Shown one piece after another: positions 8,768 to 17,153 of a stretch of DNA of 64,000 bases; position 1 is the first letter of the stretch, and each line of letters opens with the position of its first letter. The stretch comes from an uncultured Lachnospiraceae bacterium (GTDB lineage Bacteria; Bacillota; Clostridia; Lachnospirales; Lachnospiraceae). The position numbers and the translations under genes are program-made. The notes beneath the pieces are model-generated. The model made no database searches and was not told where the DNA came from. It was given only the letters and a program-made list of their open reading frames with translations. The stretch covers positions 1 through 64,000 of the forward strand of contig ONBW01000002.1 in NCBI GenBank assembly GCA_900316165.1. Direction: 5' to 3'.

Positions 8768-9145
8768 TCATTCTCCCCCTAAGTATTTATCTAAAATCTG
8801 CTGGATGAGCTCGTCTTTAACCGGTTTCTGCACGAAGTCTATGGCTCCTGCCTGTACTGCAGCAGTCAGCTGCTTCTGCGTACCAATAGATGAGACTATG
8901 ATGATTTTAGCTTCGCTGTCTTTTTTAGTGATCTCAAGTGTAGCGAGAATGCCATCACGAACAGGCATAACTATATCAAGGAAGGTCAGATCTGGCTTTT
9001 CCTCCTCGTATTTGCTGACTGCCTCTTTTCCGTTAGTGGCTTCGATGAAAATTGGGTCTTTCAGATAGAGTGAGAGGGTGTCTTTCAACTGCTTTCTCGC
9101 AAGGATTGAATCATCACCAATTAGAATTTTTGCATTTTCTTTCAT
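8768..9145 (-). CDS. CheY-like stand-alone response regulator
   Basis: A 125-residue receiver domain with no output domain. Acidic pocket D11-D12 and phospho-acceptor D57 (FLDIVMP) are visible, with the signalling serines in IIIVSSIG (85-86) and the conserved lysine K107 followed by proline (QKPV). It is encoded directly upstream of the CheX-like protein, which may be its phosphatase. No histidine kinase is adjacent. The soluble chemoreceptor 18 kb away could belong to the same circuit, but this is speculation. Confidence 0.85.
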   Translation of the reverse strand: MKENAKILIGDDSILARKQLKDTLSLYLKDPIFIEATNGKEAVSKYEEEKPDLTFLDIVMPVRDGILATLEITKKDSEAKIIIVSSIGTQKQLTAAVQAGAIDFVQKPVKDELIQQILDKYLGGE

Positions 9146-9176
9146 AACCTATAACCTTTTACTACTTTTACCCTTT

Positions 9177-9557
9177 TTAAATATATATGTCCGGCTTAAA
9201 GAATTTCTCTTTTGCACGCTTTAAAAAAATAGTGAAATAAAGCCATGCAGCAAGGAAAACCAGGAGCATTACTATACCAAAAATATTACCGCTTTTTTTG
9301 TTCAAAGGCAATAGTTTCATGTCTGCTAAGAAACATAAAATTCCGCTTACTAGGCTGGTTATTGCAAAAACCATCGTCTTAGGAAACATATATGAAGCGA
9401 AACCATGTTTGTCTTCACAGCGGCTTGCTTCTTCCTTTGCTACGAACATCTCGGGTACTTCTTTTTCTTTTCTCATCGTGATAGCTGAATAGAGCAGGTA
9501 CACTCCTAGTCCGGCAATGACGAGATCAAAGATCAGCATGATATTGAAATCTTTCAT
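9177..9557 (-). CDS. Small membrane protein of unknown function
   Basis: A 126-residue protein with three hydrophobic segments (about 7-25, 59-80 and 90-112) and a charged loop between the first two (MRKEKEVPEMFVAKEEASRC shortened region). The end KRAKEKFFKP is basic and so probably cytoplasmic. I do not recognise a family. It lies two bases after the citrate synthase stop on the same strand, so it is probably co-transcribed with that gene. Confidence 0.65.
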   Translation of the reverse strand: MKDFNIMLIFDLVIAGLGVYLLYSAITMRKEKEVPEMFVAKEEASRCEDKHGFASYMFPKTMVFAITSLVSGILCFLADMKLLPLNKKSGNIFGIVMLLVFLAAWLYFTIFLKRAKEKFFKPDIYI

Positions 9558-9559
9558 AT

Positions 9560-10924
9560 CTACTGCCTTTCATCAATTGGAACATACTTCCTGTGCTCCT
9601 CAACTGTCATATATGCAGGTCTCATGATCTTATCGTGGTGGCAGATTTCCTCCATGCGGTGGGCGGACCAGCCGGCGATTCTCGCTATGGCAAAAATAGG
9701 AGTGAAGAGCTCAATAGGTAGACCGAGCATCTGATATACGAATCCACTGAAGAAATCGACATTCGGGCTGACACCTTTATACATCTTTCGCTCTTCGGCG
9801 ATGATCTGCGGAGCAAGCCTCTCGACAAGAGAGTAGAGGGCATATTCCTTCTCATAGCCTTTTGCTTCAGCAAGCTGCTCGACATATCCTTGAAAAATAA
9901 CCGCACGCGGGTCAGATACTGAGTAAACGGCATGTCCGATACCGTATATAAGACCAGCATGGTCGAAAGCCTCTTTATGAAGGAGAGCGCGGAGATAGGT
10001 GGCAACCTCGTCCTCGTCAGTCCAGTCCTTTACGTGTTTTTTCAGGTCAGCGAACATTTTGACCACTTTGATATTCGCTCCGCCGTGACGAGGCCCCTTC
10101 AGGGAGCCAAGTGCAGCTGCGATGGCTGAATATGTATCCGTTCCAGAAGATGAAACAAGATGGGTTGTAAAAGTAGAGTTATTACCACCACCATGCTCTG
10201 CATGAAGAATCAGTGCGACGTCTAGAAGCTTTGCCTCGAGGGGGGTAAAGCTGCTGTCGTCTCTTAGGCAGTGGAGGATGTTCTCAGCAGTGGAGTATTC
10301 CTTCTTCGGACGGTGGATGATAAGTGAATCACCCTTGTCATAGTATCTATAAGCCTGATATCCGTAAACTGAGAGCAGTGGGAACATAGCAATCAGCTGG
10401 ATGCACTGTCTTAAGACATTCGACTCTGAGATGTCATCAGGGTTGTCATCATATGAATAGAGAGCCAAAACAGACCTGGCGAGAGAGTTCATCATATCGC
10501 TTGAAGGCTTTTTTAAAATAGAGTCTCTTACGAAGTTCTTCGGAAGTGTTCTGTATGAGGACAACATTCTGATGAAATCATTCAGCTGCTGTCTGGTAGG
10601 GAGCTCTCCAAAAAGGAGAAGATATGTGATCTCCTCGAATCCAAAGTGATTATCTGGTTTGATATTCTTTACGATATCGGCGACATTGTAGCCTCTGTAA
10701 TACAGCTCGCCTGGAATCGGAACATTTTTTCCGTCAATGACTCGCTGAGAATTCACCTCTGAGATATTAGTGATTCCGACTAAGACACCCTTTCCATTGA
10801 TGTCTCGAAGGCCACGCTTAACGCCGTACTCTGTGTAGAGTTCAGGGTTCACATATGAGGCCTTTTTAGTCAGTTCTGCGAGCTGCTCTATCTCTGGTGT
10901 GATTTTACTGTAACTCGATGGCAA
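9560..10924 (-). CDS. Citrate synthase
   Basis: It condenses oxaloacetate and acetyl-CoA. At 454 residues it is longer than the 370-430 of standard bacterial type II enzymes, with an N-terminal extension of about 45 residues. Active-site histidines are H244 (HAEHGGG), H280 (GPRHGG) and H331 (GIGHAVYS), with the oxaloacetate arginine context SDPRAVIF. Only TTG is available as the start. A GCGAGGT ribosome site lies about eight bases upstream, and no in-frame ATG is near. It is transcribed divergently from pckA. With PEP carboxykinase beside it, it suggests a partial oxidative branch toward glutamate. A 2-methylcitrate synthase cannot be excluded. Confidence 0.9.
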   Translation of the reverse strand: MPSSYSKITPEIEQLAELTKKASYVNPELYTEYGVKRGLRDINGKGVLVGITNISEVNSQRVIDGKNVPIPGELYYRGYNVADIVKNIKPDNHFGFEEITYLLLFGELPTRQQLNDFIRMLSSYRTLPKNFVRDSILKKPSSDMMNSLARSVLALYSYDDNPDDISESNVLRQCIQLIAMFPLLSVYGYQAYRYYDKGDSLIIHRPKKEYSTAENILHCLRDDSSFTPLEAKLLDVALILHAEHGGGNNSTFTTHLVSSSGTDTYSAIAAALGSLKGPRHGGANIKVVKMFADLKKHVKDWTDEDEVATYLRALLHKEAFDHAGLIYGIGHAVYSVSDPRAVIFQGYVEQLAEAKGYEKEYALYSLVERLAPQIIAEERKMYKGVSPNVDFFSGFVYQMLGLPIELFTPIFAIARIAGWSAHRMEEICHHDKIMRPAYMTVEEHRKYVPIDERQ

Positions 10925-11069
10925 AATGTACCTCGCTTTCTTTTTCCTTTTATCCTAAAATACAAATATATTGAATATTTTAGCAGTTTAAGAAAGTTTT
11001 TACAAGCAAAGATAGGCAGGATTTTAAATACATTTTACAAGAGAATGTATTAAATGAAAGTAAAAGTGG

Positions 11070-11097
11070 TTGATTTTTCTCAGCAATAGGGTATAAT
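11070..11097 (+). promoter_or_regulatory. Predicted promoter of pckA
   Basis: TTGATT and TATAAT lie 16 bases apart, about 55 bases upstream of the pckA start. The 228-base divergent gap with citrate synthase is otherwise AT-rich without clear structure. Confidence 0.7.
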
Positions 11098-11152
11098 GAA
11101 ACGCGGTACTTAAAGAAATACAATTTATTAAGAATCAGAAAGAGGTTATCAA

Positions 11153-12760
11153 ATGGCTAGTATCGATCTGACACAGTACGGTATCACCGGAACTACAGAA
11201 ATCGTGTACAATCCTTCTTATGAGGAGCTGTACAAAGAGGAGATGGCACCGGGTCTTACAGGCTATGACAAGGGCCAGGAGACAGAGCTTGGCGCTGTTA
11301 ATGTTATGACAGGTATTTTCACCGGACGTTCTCCTAAGGATAAGTACATCGTTATGGACGAGAATTCCAAGGACACAGTTTGGTGGAATTCAGAGGAGTA
11401 TCCAAACGATAACCATCCAGCTTCAGAGGACACATGGAAGGCCTGCAAGGAAATCGCTAAGAAAGAGCTCTCAAACAAGAAGCTCTATGTAGTAGATGGT
11501 TTCTGCGGAGCTAACAAGGATACCAGAATGGCTGTCCGCTTCATCATGGAAGTAGCTTGGCAGGCTCATTTCGTAAAGAATATGTTCATCCGTCCTACTG
11601 AAGAGGAGCAGAAGAACTTCAAGCCTGATTTTATCGTATATAATGCTTCAAAGGCTAAGGTTGAGAACTACAAGGAGCTCGGTCTTCGTTCTGAGACAGC
11701 AGTTCTCTTCAATATCACAAGCCATGAGCAGGTTATCATCAACACCTGGTACGGCGGTGAGATGAAGAAGGGTATGTTCTCTATGATGAACTACTACCTT
11801 CCACTCAAGGGCATCGCTTCTATGCACTGCTCAGCTAACACCGACCTTAACGGTGAGCACACATCTATTTTCTTCGGACTTTCAGGAACAGGAAAAACTA
11901 CTCTTTCTACTGATCCTAAGAGACTTCTTATCGGTGATGATGAGCACGGCTGGGATGACAACGGTGTATTCAACCTCGAGGGAGGCTGCTACGCTAAGGT
12001 TATCAACCTTGATAAGGATGCTGAGCCAGACATCTATGGTGCTATCAAGAGAGACGCTCTTCTTGAGAACGTTACTGTAGACGCTAACGGAAAAATCGAT
12101 TTCGCTGATAAGTCAGTTACAGAGAACACTCGTGTATCTTACCCAATCTATCACATCGAGAAGATTGTTAAGCCTATTTCACACGGCCCAGCAGCTGATA
12201 ACGTTATCTTCCTTTCAGCAGATGCATTCGGAGTACTTCCTCCTGTATCTATCCTTACACCAGAGCAGACAAAGTACTACTTCCTTTCAGGATTCACTGC
12301 AAAGCTTGCTGGTACAGAGAGAGGTATCACTGAGCCTACTCCTACATTCTCAGCTTGCTTCGGCCAGGCATTCCTCGAGCTTCATCCTACCAAGTACGCT
12401 GAAGAGCTCGTTAAGAAGATGAAGAAGAGCGGCGCTAAGGCTTATCTCGTAAATACTGGTTGGAACGGAACCGGAAAGAGAATCTCTATCAAGGATACAA
12501 GAGGTATCATCACAGCTATCCAGACAGGTGCCGTAGACAAGGCTCCTACAAAGAAGATTCCTTACTTCGATTTCGAGGTTCCTACAGAGCTTCCTGGCGT
12601 TGATCCAGCAATCCTTGATCCTAGAGACACTTATGCTAGTGCTTCAGAGTGGGATGAGAAGGCTAAGGATCTTGCTCAGAGATTCATCAAGAACTTCAAG
12701 AAGTATGAGGGTAACGACGCTGGTAAGGCATTAGTTCCAGCAGGTCCTCACCTTGACTGA
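11153..12760 (+). CDS. pckA: Phosphoenolpyruvate carboxykinase (ATP)
   Basis: It interconverts oxaloacetate plus ATP with PEP plus CO2 and ADP. In gut and rumen anaerobes it often runs in the carboxylating, ATP-forming direction. At 535 residues it has normal length. The kinase P-loop GLSGTGKTT is at 242-250, the metal-binding GDDEHGWDD at 261-269, and the oxaloacetate/PEP-site FTGRSPKDK at 56-64. Codon use is markedly biased toward a small codon set compared with the neighbours, as expected of a highly expressed gene. It has its own promoter and a strong terminator. Confidence 0.97.
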   Translation: MASIDLTQYGITGTTEIVYNPSYEELYKEEMAPGLTGYDKGQETELGAVNVMTGIFTGRSPKDKYIVMDENSKDTVWWNSEEYPNDNHPASEDTWKACKEIAKKELSNKKLYVVDGFCGANKDTRMAVRFIMEVAWQAHFVKNMFIRPTEEEQKNFKPDFIVYNASKAKVENYKELGLRSETAVLFNITSHEQVIINTWYGGEMKKGMFSMMNYYLPLKGIASMHCSANTDLNGEHTSIFFGLSGTGKTTLSTDPKRLLIGDDEHGWDDNGVFNLEGGCYAKVINLDKDAEPDIYGAIKRDALLENVTVDANGKIDFADKSVTENTRVSYPIYHIEKIVKPISHGPAADNVIFLSADAFGVLPPVSILTPEQTKYYFLSGFTAKLAGTERGITEPTPTFSACFGQAFLELHPTKYAEELVKKMKKSGAKAYLVNTGWNGTGKRISIKDTRGIITAIQTGAVDKAPTKKIPYFDFEVPTELPGVDPAILDPRDTYASASEWDEKAKDLAQRFIKNFKKYEGNDAGKALVPAGPHLD

Positions 12761-12786
12761 TAGTAATCTATCGTAAAAATACCGGG

Positions 12787-12819
12787 AGCCGGCAGAGAAA
12801 TCTGCCGGCTTCTTTTTTT
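12787..12819 (+). terminator. Terminator of pckA
   Basis: A ten-base-pair AGCCGGCAGA/TCTGCCGGCT stem with a GAAA tetraloop is followed by CTTTTTTT. Confidence 0.9.
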
Positions 12820-12855
12820 GCACACTGGACAGCTTTTATTTTTTCAAGAAGGGTA

Positions 12856-12926
12856 TTGACATACTTCATCTGTCGTAGTATATTGTTGTCAAAAGATACT
12901 ACGACAGTCGTAATACGACAGTCGAT
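12856..12926 (+). promoter_or_regulatory. Promoter and operator array of the PadR operon
   Basis: TTGACA (12856-12861) and TATATT (12879-12884) have a 17-base spacer. Over and after the -10 lie repeats of one operator core. TGTCGTAGTA at 12871-12880 is an exact inverted copy of TACTACGACA at 12897-12906. The palindrome TACGAC-A-GTCGTA at 12900-12912 and a second TACGACAGTCG at 12914-12924 follow. Such placement suggests autorepression by the PadR protein encoded next. Confidence 0.75.
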
Positions 12927-12949
12927 ATAAAATTGAAAGGAGGTATATT

Positions 12950-13282
12950 GTGGAAATCAGCAGTGATGTCATTCGAGGCTACAATGACACGATTATCCTC
13001 AGCCTGCTGCTCGATTCTCCCTCATATGGTTACGAGATCTCGAAGAGAATCAGAGAGCTGACTGACGATGCCTACATCATCAAAGAGACTACATTATATT
13101 CCGCCTTTACCCGAATGGAAAAGAACGGTTATGTCGAGTCGTTTGCGGGATTCGCAGACAACGGGAAACGGCGGACATACTACCGGATCACCGATAAGGG
13201 ACGGCAGTATTACCAGGAAAAACGCAGCGAATGGGAACTAACTAAGAAAGTGATAGAGCACTTTATCAGGAAGGAGTCATGA
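12950..13282 (+). CDS. PadR family transcriptional regulator
   Basis: A 110-residue winged-helix repressor of the PadR subfamily 2. The pattern DTIILSLLLDSPSYGYEISKRI (first 20 residues of the domain), ETTLYSAFTRMEKNGYVES and GKRRTYYRITDKGRQYY shows the HTH, recognition helix and wing. The start is GTG with AAAGGAGG seven bases upstream. The stop overlaps the next gene. PadR regulators of this type commonly control a downstream HAAS-domain membrane protein plus a DUF4097 protein, as here, and bind inverted repeats in their own promoter. Confidence 0.9.
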   Translation: MEISSDVIRGYNDTIILSLLLDSPSYGYEISKRIRELTDDAYIIKETTLYSAFTRMEKNGYVESFAGFADNGKRRTYYRITDKGRQYYQEKRSEWELTKKVIEHFIRKES

Positions 13283-14271
13283 TGGAAACTATTAAGAATT
13301 ATCTGGAATCGATGTTTGCGAGTCTGCCGAACACGCCTGAGGTCATAAAGGCGAAGTGCGAGCTCGGACAGATGATGGAAGACAAATACACAGAGCTTAT
13401 CAATGAAGGCAAGAACGAAAACGAGGCTGTGGGACAGGTCATCTCAGAGTTTGGAAATCTCGATGAATTGGGCGATGCCTTAGGTATCAGCCATATCCTG
13501 CACGACCAGGGCGAGACCATAAATACCCGTCAGGTAACAGAGGATGAAGCAAGAGCTTTTGTACAGGAGTCATCAATCTGCGGACTTATCCGTGGAATCG
13601 GTGTATTTTTAGCTATAATTTCTGCCTCGGGAGTCATACTTGCAAGCGCTGCGTCTGACTCAGATGACATATACATGGTGATTGGACTTGTATTCTTATT
13701 CTGCTCTGTAGCCGCCTGCGTTGCACTATGCACATACAGCAATCTCAGGTTGGACAAGTGGAGCTTTCTTAAATATGAGCCGTGCAGCATAGATTATGCT
13801 ACAGCCGGAATGGTAAATGACGCAAGGAACAGACTTCATGGCACAATAATCCTTCAGCGCACGATAGCGGTGCTTTTGCTCTGCGTCTGCTATGTGCCGC
13901 TTATAGTTTTAAGCATGATAGGCGACGGAGCCATCTATTCACTGGTTGGCGTTGTGATTCTGCTTTTTCTGGTTGGATTCGGAGTGTTGATTCTGATATC
14001 GGCCGGCGCCAGAGACGAGAGCTATGTCCGTCTCTTAAGACTCAACAGCCGCCAAAGGATGGAAGGCCATTACTCCAGAGGTCAGGACGAGGTCTACTAC
14101 GAGGATCCGAAGCTTAGAGCGTTTATGTCAGTATACTGGCCGACTGTTACCTGCGCTTACCTTATCATCAGCTTTCTTACATTCAGCTGGGCGATAAGCT
14201 GGATCATCTGGCCGATTGCTGCTATCATTTACAGACTGATAAGTACCCTGTGCGGGAGGAGAGAGGATTGA
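13279..14271 (+). CDS. HAAS (DUF1700-like) domain membrane protein
   Basis: A 330-residue protein. Residues 1-75 are a helical permease-prefix/HAAS-like domain (IKNYLESMFASLPNTPEV...AVGQVISEFGNLDELGDALG), the partner domain typical of PadR operons. After it come about six hydrophobic segments, in pairs at roughly 105-160, 190-240 and 285-320. Two adjacent ATGs exist, and either could start translation within the four-base overlap with the PadR gene. The protein probably cooperates with the PadR regulator and the DUF4097 protein in a membrane-stress response. The molecular role is unknown. Confidence 0.75.
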   Translation: MMETIKNYLESMFASLPNTPEVIKAKCELGQMMEDKYTELINEGKNENEAVGQVISEFGNLDELGDALGISHILHDQGETINTRQVTEDEARAFVQESSICGLIRGIGVFLAIISASGVILASAASDSDDIYMVIGLVFLFCSVAACVALCTYSNLRLDKWSFLKYEPCSIDYATAGMVNDARNRLHGTIILQRTIAVLLLCVCYVPLIVLSMIGDGAIYSLVGVVILLFLVGFGVLILISAGARDESYVRLLRLNSRQRMEGHYSRGQDEVYYEDPKLRAFMSVYWPTVTCAYLIISFLTFSWAISWIIWPIAAIIYRLISTLCGRRED

Positions 14272-14276
14272 CAGCT

Positions 14277-15113
14277 ATGAAGAAGAGAAGCATATACCTG
14301 ATTTTACTTGCGGCAGTGACGATTGCAGCTATCTGTTTTGGCACCTATGTGCATGCGGGGCGGCCGGTGTTTAATTTTTCAAAGGGCAATTTTTCTGTCA
14401 TGTTTGGGTCAGAAGGTACTCATGAGACTCATAAAAAAATAACCGAATTCTCGAGCGTGGATATAGACCTTAAAAATGCCGATGTGTCCTTTAAAACTGG
14501 AGATGGTTATTCACTTACCTACATGGGGCTGGAGAAAAATTTCCCGTCATGCAAGGTCGAAAACGATGTGCTTTCAGTCAGAGACCCAGCAGGAAAAAAG
14601 CCAAAGGGCATACTTCAAGTCACTTTGCCGCAGAGCTTTAAGGATATCACTGTGAACACAGATAACGGAGATATCATTTTTGACACTGATCAGGAAATCA
14701 CAGTCGATACGATAGATTTGGAAAGCGATAATGGTGATATAATCGTCAAATCCGGTAAGAACCTGACAGTAACAACAGCAAAAACAGATTGCGAAAATGG
14801 TGATACAGTTATCGTTGGATGGCAGGGCTCTTCACTTACCGCTTCTTCAAAGAATGGAGATATCGGCGCCACTCAGGTAGGCTTTGACGAAATCGATGCA
14901 AAAAGCGACAACGGTGATATCGGCATCACCACCTCCGACAAGCTGTCTTCATATACCTTCCATCTGACAGGCGGAAATGGAGATATATCCATTGGAGATG
15001 GCATCTACAGCGGAACCCTATCTAAGAACTCAGAGATCACAGTTGGAGAAGGGCAGAAGAGTATGAGGCTGGTTTCTAAGAATGGAGATGTAAAAGTGAG
15101 GGGGAGTAAATAA
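14277..15113 (+). CDS. DUF4097 family beta-helix-like surface protein
   Basis: A 278-residue protein with an N-terminal hydrophobic segment (IYLILLAAVTIAAICFGTYV), a signal anchor or signal peptide, followed by a repetitive beta-rich domain. The motif NGD recurs about nine times (DNGDI, ENGDT, KNGDI, GNGDI, KNGDV), as in DUF4097 repeats that form a right-handed beta structure. I chose ATG at 14277, with MKKRSIYL opening a good signal sequence, over an in-frame GTG 27 bases upstream inside the previous gene. It is the third gene of the PadR operon. Exported, function unknown. Confidence 0.8.
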   Translation: MKKRSIYLILLAAVTIAAICFGTYVHAGRPVFNFSKGNFSVMFGSEGTHETHKKITEFSSVDIDLKNADVSFKTGDGYSLTYMGLEKNFPSCKVENDVLSVRDPAGKKPKGILQVTLPQSFKDITVNTDNGDIIFDTDQEITVDTIDLESDNGDIIVKSGKNLTVTTAKTDCENGDTVIVGWQGSSLTASSKNGDIGATQVGFDEIDAKSDNGDIGITTSDKLSSYTFHLTGGNGDISIGDGIYSGTLSKNSEITVGEGQKSMRLVSKNGDVKVRGSK

Positions 15114-15408
15114 GAGTGCTTTTCATCATGCCACCATCTGTTTTGACTTCGCCTTTCATCCGCTTATTGTAAGCAGTTTTTCTATCACGGTAGATCAGAT
15201 ATCCGGAAAGCCTGCACCCGTATACTATAAGAAGCACGCATTGCAGGATGGTCACGAGTGTCAGATTTTTTGAAAAAATAACCAGCAATCCTGCGCCTAT
15301 CAGGGCAATTGCCGCGCCATATCCAAGCGAAATAAACCATACATATTTGCGAAACCCGCACGAACTGGCAATCAGTGCTAGTGCCAGAATTATCAATAAT
15401 GCCTTCAT
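15076..15408 (-). pseudogene. 3'-truncated DUF1295-like membrane protein remnant
   Basis: The N-terminal 85 residues read like the start of a DUF1295/steroid-5-alpha-reductase-like membrane protein: FISLGYGAAIALIGAGLL, then a hydrophobic stretch, then LIVYGCRLSGYLIYRDRK and YNKRMKGEVK. Full proteins of this kind have about 250-300 residues and several more helices. Here the frame runs into antisense DNA of the DUF4097 gene's end and stops after 110 codons, so the 3' two thirds are lost. The last 25 residues are junk. The gene is divergent from the TetR remnant, a usual regulator-target arrangement. Confidence 0.65.
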
Positions 15409-15425
15409 ATATCCTCACATTCTAT

Positions 15426-15478
15426 TTGACAGCTTTTATGGTTGAAGTATAATCAATTATAGCGACAGCTGTCGTTAT
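15426..15478 (+). promoter_or_regulatory. Promoter with TetR-type palindrome
   Basis: TTGACA (15426-15431) and TATAAT (15448-15453) are separated by 16 bases. Just downstream lies the palindrome CGACAGCTGTCG (15463-15474), extending with one imperfect pair to a 20-base dyad (15459-15478). It sits at the expected initiation site of the TetR remnant and in the divergent gap with the DUF1295 remnant, as expected of an autorepressor's operator. Confidence 0.7.
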
Positions 15479-15541
15479 TATCAATGGATTTTTGACGTAA
15501 GAATAGTTTTTGCAACAGAAGTGAGAAGGTGTCGCTTTTTT

Positions 15542-15908
15542 ATGAGAAGGAAGGACTTAGATCAGAGTCTTATCAGGGAATATCTGACTGAAGCACTCTT
15601 GCAGTTAATGGAAAAAAAGAATTATGATGATTCAAGCTCTTTACGACAAAAAGGATCAGATACTTTTGATGAATCGGGCCCATGTCTCGGGGATTTTGCT
15701 GGGCGTCCTGAAGGATTATTTTGATTTCAACGAAGAAACCGAGGAATGCACTGATTCTGGAGAAAGCAAGTCGTATGATGATGCGGTTTTTGAAAAATAC
15801 CGTTCAGCATACAGAATAGGCGGCATCTATTCCTGCCTGTTACTCTGGTTTTTTCATGATATGAGAGAGACACCTGAAGAAATGGCGCAGTTATCAGGGA
15901 TACTATAA
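15542..15908 (+). pseudogene. TetR family regulator pseudogene (internal deletion and frameshift)
   Basis: The first part (about 15542-15630) encodes MRRKDLDQSLIREYLTEALL..LMEKKNYDD, a TetR-type first helix. The expected HTH core is missing. In another frame (about 15640-15908) the sequence resumes with YDKKDQILLMN, then a C-terminal TetR-like domain ending AYRIGGIYSCLLLWFFHDM, ETPEEMAQL. About 30 codons, including the recognition helix, are gone and the two halves are out of frame. DNA binding is therefore lost, although its operator-like palindrome persists upstream. Confidence 0.7.
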
Positions 15909-15965
15909 AGGGCCTGAAGGCTCTGCTCGAGTGGTATAGCAAGTAGTATGGATTGAAGGCAGTAA

Positions 15966-16328
15966 ATGAGTGAGATTTTATGCAAGCGGATTTATGAAAA
16001 AATAGAAGAGACCGACGGTTTCAGGATTCTTGTCGACCGGCTCTGGCCCCGTGGGATAAAAAAAGAAAATGCTGGCATTGACCTCTGGGAAAAAGAAACC
16101 GCTCCATCTAATGAACTACGGAAGTGGTTTGGACATGATCTTGAGCGCTTTAACGAATTCAAAACCAGATATATGGCCGAGCTGTCTGAGAATCCAAAGG
16201 CAGCAGAGCTTTCTGCTATAGTTTGCGAGAAGCTTTCAACTGAGAATGTCACTTTGGTCTATGCGGCCAAGGATACAGAGAATAACAACGCTGTTGTATT
16301 GATGCAATGGCTAAAGGAAAAACTTTAG
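15966..16328 (+). CDS. DUF488 family protein
   Basis: A 120-residue protein matching the YeaO-like DUF488 family: CKRIYE.., GFRILVDRLWPRGIKKE (residues 19-35), ELRKWFGHD near 51-59, and the C-terminal VTLVYAAKDTENNNAVVL. The function is unknown; the conserved Arg/Cys/His residues suggest a small enzyme. It appears intact in a region of otherwise decayed genes. Confidence 0.85.
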   Translation: MSEILCKRIYEKIEETDGFRILVDRLWPRGIKKENAGIDLWEKETAPSNELRKWFGHDLERFNEFKTRYMAELSENPKAAELSAIVCEKLSTENVTLVYAAKDTENNNAVVLMQWLKEKL

Positions 16329-16364
16329 GTAACACAATAAAGAAAAAAATCGACATCAAAGAAT

Positions 16365-16569
16365 ATGGTAATTGGCTGGGACGGTATCGGAACCAACTGG
16401 GGTCTTCCTGTATTTACCGCTTATATTCGTGAAGGCCGCTACACCAGACAATGCCTTTATAGAAAAATACAAAGATAGAATCGGAGAAAGCTATATTATT
16501 CATCCCAGGAATTTTATTATAAAGGATGACATTGTCTGTATTCCACCTTATATGACGATGATGCTTTAA
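16365..16569 (+). pseudogene. DUF4143-type ATPase C-terminal remnant
   Basis: From about 16435, one frame reads DNAFIEKYKDRIGESYIIHP followed by RNFIIKDDIVCIPPYMTMML and a stop. This aligns by eye with the end of the intact DUF4143 ATPase at 21.1-22.4 kb (RIKAKYVVH..., INYIPVYMVPFL). The preceding 70 bases carry a short fragment in another frame (MVIGWDGIGTNWGLPVFTAY) that I cannot place. The rest of the ATPase is absent. Confidence 0.5.
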
Positions 16570-16759
16570 TAAGACGGTACATGGCGACAGATATTACATA
16601 CGCAGGTGAAAATCTCTTAGCGGTATGACTTCTCATAGATGGTGAGATAGTCGTCGTCTGAGAGTGGGAGTGGATCAGCTGTGATGTCACCGCCTAAGAC
16701 TTCATGAACACGTTTCGGGTATTTTTTCAATTCGTCTTTAAAGTGAAGAGAAAAAAGAG

Positions 16760-16930
16760 ATGAGCACGGCAGATGAGATGGTCCACTGGATAGAGGGCCA
16801 TTTGGATGGGGCAACGCTCGAGGGTCTTTCTGCGCATTTCGGCTATCATCCGAACTATATCTCTTCGATGCTACACAGTAAAACCGGAAAGAAGTTTTCA
16901 GAAATCCTTTTGAGCCTACGTCTGCGGTGA
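16760..16930 (+). pseudogene. AraC-type HTH fragment
   Basis: A 56-codon frame contains the first half of an AraC-type DNA-binding domain: LEGLSAHFGYHPNYISSMLH then SKTGKKFSEILLSLR. It has no upstream sensing domain. It breaks off where the family continues with the second HTH, at the junction with the lactate dehydrogenase remnant. On the opposite strand, the end of another unidentified reading frame (YPKRVHEVLGGDITADPLPL, about 16617-16740) looks protein-like but could not be assigned. Confidence 0.6.
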
Positions 16931-17153
16931 GCATGGTGACAGTGAGATCGTTTCCTGGCATTCAGCTGTCATCGGTGGCAAGCCCGTAGAAAATGTCATG
17001 AAGGACAATCCGGACAGGACTCAGAATGTGACACCTGAGGATCTGCAGAAGCAGACAATCAAGGCGGGATGGGATATTTTTAACAGAAAGGGCAATACCT
17101 GCTACGGAATTGCTGCATCGGCAGCTGCCATCTGTAAATCAATCCTTTTCAAC
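16926..17153 (+). pseudogene. L-lactate dehydrogenase 3' remnant
   Basis: The frame opens with GEHGDSEIVSWHSAVIGGKP, the LDH segment carrying the catalytic His (EHGDSE), and continues with AGWDIFNRKGNTCYGIAASA and AAICKSILFN. This is the middle-to-C-terminal part of an L-LDH. The NAD-binding half is missing, replaced by the AraC fragment in another frame. The far C-terminus is cut by the 3' end of the convergent Crp/Fnr gene. Confidence 0.75.

Noticed and set aside
12132..12422. Alternative frames within pckA
   Set aside because: They are long only because of the strong codon bias of pckA and have no start signals.
14250..14276. GTG start for the DUF4097 gene
   Set aside because: It adds nine charged residues before the signal sequence and lies inside the preceding gene.
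16617..16961. Minus-strand 114-codon frame
   Set aside because: Only its last 40 codons look protein-like, and the rest is antisense to the AraC and LDH remnants. It may be another remnant end but could not be assigned, so no separate gene was called.
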